DNA of 64,000 nt from Perca fluviatilis (taxonomy: Eukaryota > Chordata > Actinopteri > Perciformes > Percidae): the NCBI RefSeq assembly GCF_010015445.1, contig NC_053115.1, positions 1,478,058 through 1,542,057 on the forward strand, read 5' to 3'. Shown one piece after another: positions 56,119 through 64,000 of the stretch. The notes beneath the pieces were generated by a model, which did no database searches, had not been told where the DNA came from, and saw only the letters and a list, made by a program, of their open reading frames with translations. Position numbers and translations under genes: made by a program. Each line of letters starts with the position of its first letter. Position 1 is the stretch's first letter.

Positions 56119-57282
56119 TTGCCTTCACAAGCACACTTGTGTCCCTGTTATGACTTGTTCTGGATTTACTCATATTCATCCAAAAATAATATGTAACACA
56201 AAAAAGGTTACTCATATTTTTGTATGATTCGTACACAGCTGTGTACGTGTCAAACACTTCATTTCCTGCATTCTGGTGAATGTTTCTTCACCAAGTTAAG
56301 GTGAAAGGCTAGGTGTTGATATAGCCTAACCATTTGTTCCTGTTCCCTGTAATTAAAAAATATATTCTCTTAGTAATTCACATCTTAGTAAATGAGTTTG
56401 TTACAGGCCTACCACGTAAATAAGGCAGTAACTAAATAGAGTAAAATAATAACACAGGATAAACAATCCTGCTAAAAGCTAACTCTAGCCTGTACTGTCT
56501 CTGCAGCCTCTGAACCTTAAGCTATAGCTTTAAATCAAACGTTTAAATGTATTCAAATAAGAATATATGTATTAGACGCTGTGTTTACCTGCGCTCTATA
56601 GATTGTTCAGTATCTCAACATGACATCATGACTTTGTGTAAAACAAACACGCCCACTTTCTAAAGCCACGTGGCATGTTATCTGTACGCATTTTTAGCTA
56701 TCTATGTCTTGATAACACGCCAATAATGGCATACAAATTGGCGTGTCATACATACACCACTTCATGAGATCAGTCTGAGTATCTAAATATCTTAACTTCA
56801 GGTTTTAGGTTAAGTCTGTGACAAAGATTAATAACCGGCCTAAAAGGGCATGAAGTTAAGGTTTTAGTTTGGCTAACAGTCTCCAAATTCTCAACTTCAC
56901 AGTTTCTGTAGCAACTACTCTGGCTTTTGTAAGGCAGTAATGGCCACAATCATCCCCATACACATCATCCCAAGTCCAGAATCTACACCGTGTCAATTAG
57001 GCTGTGTGATTTAGTCTGATAGACAATCCAGCTTTTGTGTTACTGTCATTGCCTCAAAGTAAAATCAAGCCCTCCTTATTATCTCTGCCTGGGTCATTTC
57101 TTTGCCTCCCATCTGCACTTCCACATCCTCTGCCCCCCTCCTATTTTTTAAAAGCCAGATAGAGGGACTTTGGCCCAGAAATCCTGCTCTGGAGATGAGT
57201 ACCAACTCGCTGTCAGCACTGCTGTCTGCCCTCCTGGGACCTAGCCTGATTACAGCAGCATCAGTCTCTCTCTTTTAGTTCT

Positions 57283-57319
<37 letters not shown>

Positions 57320-58140
57320 TGTGGCACGGCTCTCGATCATGCACATTTGTACTTAACAGCTCATCGAATATGCCTTTTCAACTGCATTGTTATTTTCTAA
57401 GAGCCTTGAATCTGTGGGGCCTCCTGGCACTGTATTTTCAGGCTCTCTGAAGTCTCAGAGTCTGAAACAGAGATGACTGCGGAGATATTGCTGCCGATGA
57501 CAGCTGGCCAGTCACATAATTGGCCTGTCGACATGCCACTCTCTATCTCTGATGTTTCCATTGGAGCAGAACACTGGTCTGGGGGAAAGGAATCCACTGC
57601 TACATCTATAATTCAGCCTAGACTCAAACTGTCTACAGCCAGCAGTTTTTACTCGGCAAAACTTACAGCTTATAGTACTTGGCACATTCATACCAGGTCA
57701 ACAGAAGTGGTAATTGGGTCAAGGTGTTTTTTAGACTGTGAAAACCAATGCTAAATCTCACTCAGAGGAAATGCTCTATGGTCAACTTACATGATGAGAA
57801 CTCAAGAACCAAAATGACTCCTCTGTCCCTGGCAGATCACGAGCTCCACTACTGTCATGTCAGCAAACACTACAGTGGGTTGGTTACATAAGAACTGTCT
57901 ACACCAGCATTTCCAAGTTCCATCTGCAGGTACTCCCTGTTACTGGATCAAACCTGTTCTGACGTTACCACTTTGGCTGAATGAGTAGAGTTATGGCAAA
58001 TGTTTCTGTTCTTTAAGGAGGGGACCTGTACACCCGTCTCTCCATTAGCTCTGCTAAATTTATGCAAATGTATGCTCTTTACATTTATTTTTTTCCAAAT
58101 ATTAGTCGTACCTTTGTGAATAATATTAGACAATCATAAC
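56119..58140. other. no gene recognised; (CA)n at 57285-57315
   Basis: Unique-looking DNA with a short CA microsatellite. The 57400-57620 frames lack domain features. No supportable gene. Confidence 0.4.
57285..57315. repeat. (CA)n microsatellite
   Basis: About 15 CA units. Confidence 0.93.
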
Positions 58141-58544
58141 AAATCGACGCTGTCGGGCGGAAACTTTGGACCTCCATATTTTCATAAATCAACAACACAT
58201 TCTCATGAATAACAATTTGTATGATATCCTATGAAATCATGACGTCCAGTTGGTCACGTGACACCAGGTCACATGACAGTAAAGGTAAGTTTAGCCGATA
58301 AAAGGTGACCGTCAGTTAGTTAGTTACTAGTTCAGATTAGAAAAAAGATGGTGGTTTGGATTAAAACACCAGGCCCCGTAAGCCCCTGCTGCTGCGATAC
58401 AAACACGTTTCCTGGGGGAAAGTCTTGTGTTTTATCCGGGGACAAGAAATCCACTCCCCCTCTTGAACCCAGACCTTTTCCCCAGGCAGACCAGAGCACT
58501 CTCAGCAGCCGTCAGTGTGGTGCATACAGCAATAAATACGTAGA
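58141..58544. other. repeat-like stretch, unclassified
   Basis: 58260-58545 shares style and short blocks (cctgggggaaagtcttgtg, cagaccagagcactctcagc) with the repeats at 60230-60360 and 61860-62200, suggesting an old MITE. Boundaries not defined. Confidence 0.3.
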
Positions 58545-58552
58545 ATAGATGC

Positions 58553-58950
58553 TAGTGCTGTCAGTTAAACGTGTTATTAACGGTGTTAACACAAACCCAT
58601 TTTAACGGTGTCAATTTTTTTATCGCAAGATTTATGTTCTTTTTGGCTGTGAAAACTTTGTAGTTTTTTTCACATGCTGTTGCAACAACTAGTAACGTTA
58701 GAAAAACTACAACACCACACCGGATCTAGCTAGACCGGGAACACAACAACAATGTTGTTTTCAATAAAAACAAAAGCAAGCTGATCCACTTTTCCATGTT
58801 GATAAGAGCATTAAAATGAGGAAAAAATAATGGAACAAAAAGAAATCAAGGGACATTTAGAATAGATAAAAATGTGTGATTAATTGTGAGTTAACTATGA
58901 CATTAATGTGATTAATCGCGACTAAATATTTTAATCGTTTGACAGCACTA
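58553..58950. mobile_element. hAT MITE, TAGTGCTGTC ends
   Basis: tagtgctgtcagttaaacgt at left; ttaatcgtttgacagcacta at right. Flanks atagatgc (58545-58552) and atagatac (58951-58958) agree at 7 of 8 bases. The interior includes gtgattaatcgcgact. No coding sequence. Confidence 0.85.
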
Positions 58951-58984
58951 ATAGATACACATTACAGTGCAGTGTGTTTGGCCC

Positions 58985-59340
58985 TTTACGGTTTGAATTT
59001 GAAAATACTCCTGTGCACAAAAGATCAGCTCCATAAAGATATGGCTTTCCCAGTTTGTTGTGGAAGAACCTGACTGGTCTGCACAGAGCTGGGACCTCAA
59101 CCCCCCATCCACCTTTGGGATGAACTGGAACATACTGTAGACTGAGAGTCAGGCCTTATCGCCCTACATCAATGCCGGTCGGACCTCGCTAATGCTCTTG
59201 TGGCTGAATGGGAGCACATCTCTGCAGCCAGGTTCCAAAATCTGGTGGAATGCCTGAAGCCAGAATAGTGGAATGAGATGCTAAACTATCACATAAAGAT
59301 GTAATATATGGTTCCCATACTTTTAGCCATGTAGTGTTGC
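58985..59340 (+). pseudogene. Tc1-like transposase relic, C-terminal part
   Basis: Translation gives VVEEPDWSAQSWDLNPPSTF and GMNWN, a decayed form of the Tc1 motif W-x-AQ-x-PDLNPIEHLWDELE that carries the last catalytic Glu. The region ends cccatacttttagccatgta-gtg, like the terminus of that Tc1 subfamily. Stops and indels throughout. Confidence 0.6.
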
Positions 59341-59457
59341 AGAACAGAGTGAAGGTACAGCAGCATAGAAAAAAGACACATCACTTAATTTCAACAAGTC
59401 CTCCAAACCTGTCCTAATGACGATATGGGTTGATTGTTACTACCCTCTAAATACACG

Positions 59458-59943
59458 TGTCAAACTCAAGGCCTGCGGGCTGAATCCAGCCAATCGCAAA
59501 TTTTGATCCGGCCCACATATCAGTGTAGGTTCACGGTAAAGTTTGGCCCGCCTAGTTGTTTCGCCAAACCAAAAAGACTGTAATTACGTGACACTCAAAG
59601 CAGAATTTGGCAGAGTTGCCGACTTTGGGACTTAGACCTGTGAGTTTGCATGTTCAGGCCTATGAAACAGGTTGTTGTGAGTCAGGTAGCCCCCTTTTAA
59701 AAATGTAATCAGAGTGCATTATTTTGCTTGATTTGCTAAATTCTGTGATGGCTGAGGAATGTTTTAAAGGAATTGTGTGGACGAAATTGTATGTGAGAAG
59801 GCTATATGAGGCATGCAATAATACAGTCAAAAATATTTTACTTTTTAGAAATAAAAGCATGTCAATAAACTATACATGTCTGGCCCTTGATGAGATTGTC
59901 ATGTTCCTGTGTGACCCTTAGTGAAATTGAGTTTGATACCCCT
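59458..59943. mobile_element. hAT/Charlie-like MITE
   Basis: Left cacgtgtcaaactcaaggcc; right gaaattgagtttgataccc-ctg. Reverse of the right end, caggggtatcaaactcaatt, is a classic vertebrate hAT terminus. The interior mentions gatccggcccacatatcag. Non-coding. Confidence 0.65.
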
Positions 59944-61513
59944 GCTCCATACGACCAACGGGAGGAATCTGCGACCCTAGCGGTGGTCGGAAACACAACC
60001 TCGAATCTAAACCAGAGAACGTCGTCGAACAAAATGTTGCTATTTTTAAACATGTCTTTACGGTTGTGAAATGGTCGCAGTTTGGTTATGTTTTCGCACA
60101 AAAACTACTTAGTTAAGTTTATAAAAAGATCGTGCTTTGGGTTACAATCAGACCTTACTTAACTGCCGGTTACGCACGTAACGTGACGTTCGTTAACTGA
60201 AGAAAAACTCACTGTTTACTTTTATTTTCAAACCCCACTCTCTCAGGTGAAAGTCCCATGCACAACCCCAACCTACCTCCTTAAGTGGACATTTGGCGTT
60301 CTTAATTACTAAGGCCACTAGTGGGCGCTGCCACTAGAACCGTCATAATTGCTGCTTGAACAAATGACCTCTGGGAAAGTTTATTTTGGGAAGGACAGTC
60401 TCCTTAATTTAGTAAGAGCATACATGAATGCAAATAAGAAAAGCTCTAAAATGTTGAGACGTTAGAGTCACATTTCATGCCTTAGATGGGACTGCTGTGA
60501 GAACCACCATGAGGAAGGAGGGGGCATCTGACTGCCACTGTCTGCATTTTAAACATTTCTAATTCACTTCAGACATTTACCACAGAACCATTCACTATAA
60601 AATCTGTTTCTGCAGGCAAAATTCAAATGCTAACAAAAGTTTAACTATAGGCTCAGCCCAGTAAAACTAAAGCTGAAGAGAGCTACTTCATGCCATGCAT
60701 GTGTAAGCTCTAGACGATGCATATTTTACAGAGTAAAGGGTCCAAGGCAGAGTCTTTCCCCATGCACAGAACACAGCGAGCCCCAGGCAGAGCTTCATTC
60801 TGGGCCCATCTCGCTAACCGCCTGCCTTCATCCACTTTGATCACCGAGGCGAGTTGAGGAAATTCAGGAGAGCTCGACTTCAATCATCCAGCGGAGCTCC
60901 GTCTGTGAAGAGATTCAGTGTAGTGTAGTGTTGTGTGCTGGGAGACTTTTGTATGGTAATTTGTTATGGAGGCGGGGGGCGAGGGAGGGTTGCTTTTCAA
61001 AGGAACTCTTTGAAGTTTGCCAGAAGTGTACATGGATGCATAGCGAGAATGGGATATAGAGGAGTAATTGTTCTGTTCCAAGCAGAGATGAAACAATAAG
61101 TAAATTCCTCAGTTATGACCTTCATGTTTGAGTCAAACAGTTTTTGTTCCAATGTGACACGAGAAAGTGATTTGACAGTTGCGACTGCTCTGCCTTTTTC
61201 CTGTGAGGACTGACAGACATGGCAGACCGGGATCTGATGTCCTCCATTACACAGCAGACCACTTTCAGATATCATACGTAGAGATTTCAGCTGTTCTTAC
61301 AAGGTGTACCAGTTCTAAGCACATTGTGAGGCCCTGCTAATTGTTATTACTATGGAATGATATAACAAACACATAATTTTAAACTGTAGGTTGAGTACAT
61401 ACTGGGGCAGTTTTACAGATGATTACACTTTAGTTTATTGTGTGTGTTGTGAGGGAATATCTTAATGTGTTTTTTGTGAATTATAGCATCTAAACAGATA
61501 ACAATCTAAGACA
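59944..61513. other. no gene recognised
   Basis: 60230-60360 (gtgaaagtcccatgcacaac, cctccttaagtggac) is related to 62130-62200, an old repeat. 60690-61280 looks unique and includes ORFs with no known domain; a conserved non-coding block is possible but not shown. Confidence 0.35.
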
Positions 61514-61724
61514 TTAACCCTTAGATGCATGACCTACCGATACCTACACTCTTCCAAGAGTGGGGTCAAAAATGACCCCAATTAGAATGAATGCGTTTTA
61601 TGCAGTAAACTTAAGAAATTTCTTTCTTAAGTCAAAAAACTACTTAACAATACAATATCATACACACACACACACCTTATGATTGTGCTCAAGAGTATAT
61701 TTACATAGTGTGCATGTCTAAGGG

Positions 61725-62373
61725 CAGCACGGTCTCACAGCAGTTCGTGAAATGGTCACGTTATTTTTAATCTATTGATTCGTGGACACAGACACGATTA
61801 TCTTGTTTATTTCGTGTTGCTGAGAATGTCATTTATTTGTGTGGTAAGCACATAATGGGAAGCATCTATACAGAGGTTGGGTTTTGGAAAAGAAGCATGG
61901 GGAAAGGACACACCGCACGCCGGGACCCGATCCCAGGTCTCTGGGACGCCGACGCCCCACAACAACGGGACGCTGATGCGCCACAACAACGGGACGGTTG
62001 TAGTTAGGAAAAGAAGCACGGTGAAAGGACACGCCACATGCCGGGACGCGATCCCTGATCTCTGGGACGCCGACGCCCCACAACAACGGGATAGTTGGGG
62101 GTTACGCCGGGACGCGAACTCCGGTCTCCGGGGTGAAAGTCCCGTGTTGTTTGACCCATCCACCACCACAACCAACCTCCTTACTTGGATTTTCGGCATT
62201 TAATACTACTTGCCACTGTAATCGTGCTGTGATCACGAAATATGCTTCCCATTGAAATTCATTGGTTTAAAAATCGTCCTCACCAACATGAAAAAAATGA
62301 GAAAAACGTGTCCTTGTACACAAATCCATAGATTAAATAACGTGACCATTTCACGAACTACTGAGAAGTGCTG
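61725..62373. mobile_element. MITE with AGTTCGTGAAATGGTCACG TIRs
   Basis: Left cagcac…agcagttcgtgaaatggtca; right tgaccatttcacgaactact…gtgctg. TIRs continue to about 45 bp (cacgttatt-ttaatctat). Interior carries two ~121-bp tandem repeats and GC-rich acaacaacggga blocks. No clear target duplication. Confidence 0.8.
61885..62130. repeat. two tandem ~121-bp GC-rich units
   Basis: aaaagaagcatggggaaagg and aaaagaagcacggtgaaagg start the two units; each contains gtctctgggacgccgacgcc or tctctgggacgccgacgccc and ccacaacaacggga. Within the first unit ccacaacaacgggacg is itself doubled. Confidence 0.85.
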
Positions 62374-63118
62374 TAAATGCTAGCAGGTTTAGAGCCACTA
62401 CTAATATAATAATAAATAATTTTGAAATCATATTTGCAGATGAAATCTTGCAAAACGTGCTTGTCTTTATAGCTTGTAACCATTGTTACATTCCATAGAC
62501 TAAACATTTAATTGATTAAAAATAACCATAAGTTGCAGCCATCATATTTACGGTCTATGGTTGCATCCCAGTTACTGACAGGAAATGTAAACACAGCAAT
62601 ATTTAGTTTCATCAAGGCTGACTGTCATCGTGACACATTGTAATTGACTGACACAATGTTGAGCACTGAAATTAATTTTCAACTGGAAATGTCAAAGTGC
62701 CAACAGACCTTTCTGACATGTTGGTGGTTACCAGTTAGAAATTATATAACTAACCACATCACTGCCTCTTGAAAACAATACTTACTAATAAACAATACTT
62801 CCAACTTAAACTTCAAAGTATTTGTATAACTTAACTCATGGTAAGGGAATTAAGGTAAAGTAAAGTAAACATGAAGGGATTTTGATAAGCACTGTTTCAA
62901 ATAGGAATACACTAACGCACTGTTAGTAGCAGTGATCAGATCAGTGATTGGTAGAGAGTATTAAAAATAATGTTAACATTTAGTAAAAATAACCTTCAGG
63001 GTGGTGAGACTGCTGCCATTAGATGTGTGGATCAACAGTAAATGTATACCTGACACTCACAGTTGATAAAAACCAAAGGCTCCTAGGGTTAACCTTTGAA
63101 ATTCCATAGAAAAAGCTT
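62374..63118. other. interior of piggyBac-like element, no gene
   Basis: AT-rich, no ORF of note. Confidence 0.45.
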
Positions 63119-63346
63119 GGGGTCATTTTTGACCCCACGTATGGAAAAGTGTGGTCCTGATACAAAACATGCAATTAATAAAAAAATATAACAATTAGAT
63201 ACAAATCCAAATGGCCTCATGTCAAAGACAACCTATTTGAGGAATACATGGAAGATTAAATGATAAAAATTTAAAATTACAAAGATATTGCAAAAAAACA
63301 ACAGCTGGGGTCATTTTTGACCCCACTTATGCATCTAAGACATTAA

Positions 63347-64000
63347 AAGAGACAGTTGTCAAGAAAAACTACAGCATTGTATGTTGTTTACAACAACCTA
63401 TGTTTACATCCAGTAGACCATGACCTCTTATGTCCATGTGAATTTGTGATTTCATACAGTAGGTTTTTGCTGTCTGCCTGGGATGATCTTGCCCAGGGCA
63501 ACGTTTTAGTAATCCATTGTTTCCACAGCATACATCTCGTACAGTGAAGAAGAGAATAGCAGCTTCATGTTTGTAGTGCTGTTGCTGAAAAGCTGGGCAC
63601 AGTCTGGAAATTTGGGATTTGAAACATTGGCTTCACCTGTGCAGACTAAACACCTGTGAGAGCACATTAATATCTTTTAAGGTAAACCACTCCCGGATAA
63701 CAGGTTGAAAATAAAGCTTCTACTTCCTAAAGTTTACATTTAGAAGTCTATCTGACCGAGTAGTGAAAGGAGAGCCAATGCTAGTGTCCTGCGTAGTCAT
63801 GTGGCCTCTTAAAACCAGGTCTGAAGGCAAAATAATGTATAGCTGTTCCTCATGGCAACACTCAAAGGTAGGGTGAAAATCAGCAGTCACAGAGAGGGGC
63901 GAGACGCATGATTGTTCAAATGGGGATAAGGGTGCACAATTTTGGACAGTTTTTCCTCAAAGGTGTTAATGACGTGGCATAAATAGTTGTGTAAAGAACG
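63347..64000. other. no gene recognised
   Basis: Unique-looking DNA to the window's end. Nothing supportable. Confidence 0.4.

Larger units (their letters stand above)
61518..63342. mobile_element. piggyBac-like element with TTAA duplication
   Basis: TTAA at 61514-61517 and 63343-63346. Left end cccttagatgcatgacc; right end cacttatgcatctaagaca (reverse tgtcttagatgcataagtg). The 18-bp hairpin ggggtcatttttgacccc occurs near both ends (61562-61579 as reverse, 63307-63324) and at 63119-63136. No transposase; a 649-bp MITE is nested within. Confidence 0.75.

Noticed and set aside
61807..62203. 130-codon frame with repeated SQRSGIASRHVACPF-like text
   Set aside because: Translation of the 121-bp tandem blocks in a MITE.

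Overview
The window is a piece of a ray-finned (teleost) fish chromosome. The evidence is a spliced vertebrate gene with small coding exons and kilobase introns, long CA/GATA/AT microsatellites, and a dense mix of element types common in fish genomes: Tc1 and IS630-like elements, PIF/Harbinger, hAT, TTAA-target MITEs, and L2-type and L1-type LINEs. Nothing suggests a bacterial, viral or organellar sequence. The species cannot be named from the sequence alone.

Only one host gene is supported. It lies on the minus strand and is a KLHDC8-family kelch protein, closer to KLHDC8A than 8B. Four coding exons read in perfect phase with GT-AG introns: 28161-27997, 25857-25647, 22003-21839 and 21219-21001. 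They encode the first 253 residues of a protein that is usually about 350 residues. The last ~100 residues were not found between position 1 and 21000, so the 3' end probably lies left of the window. The acceptors of exons 2 and 3 sit next to microsatellites.

Layout. 1-5000: nested DNA-element relics and LINE ends. 5000-8340: mostly unclassified DNA. 8346-13220: a four-deep stack of elements (MITE > LINE > IS630-like transposon > TTAA foldback). 14828-17604: a hAT element with an 8-bp target duplication and a BED zinc-finger relic, itself carrying another hAT MITE. 17640-20045: an L1-type LINE split by a Harbinger-like element. 21000-28160: the kelch gene, with a hAT/BED relic and MITEs in its introns. 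28200-35800: intergenic DNA with hAT and TTAA MITEs. 35786-37102: a MITE swollen by about 24 copies of a 47-bp repeat. 37659-43060: a hAT MITE, two L2-type LINE relics and a TTAA MITE. 47143-53588: two Harbinger-like copies flanking an almost complete Tc1 element whose transposase ORF is intact. 54900-55560: a GC-rich, CpG-rich stretch that could be a promoter. 58553-63346: hAT MITEs, a Tc1 relic and a piggyBac-like element.

The most unusual signals are: minisatellites that grew inside members of transposon families, seen by comparing several copies in this window (20-bp unit at 1, 2 and about 22 copies; 47-bp unit at 0 and about 24 copies; 28-bp unit born inside a transposase reading frame); a (TG)n tract that serves as the 3' splice-site tract of a coding exon; a 48-bp perfect palindrome; and several TTAA-flanked MITEs sharing the same first two bases. 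No wholly new genetic system was identified.
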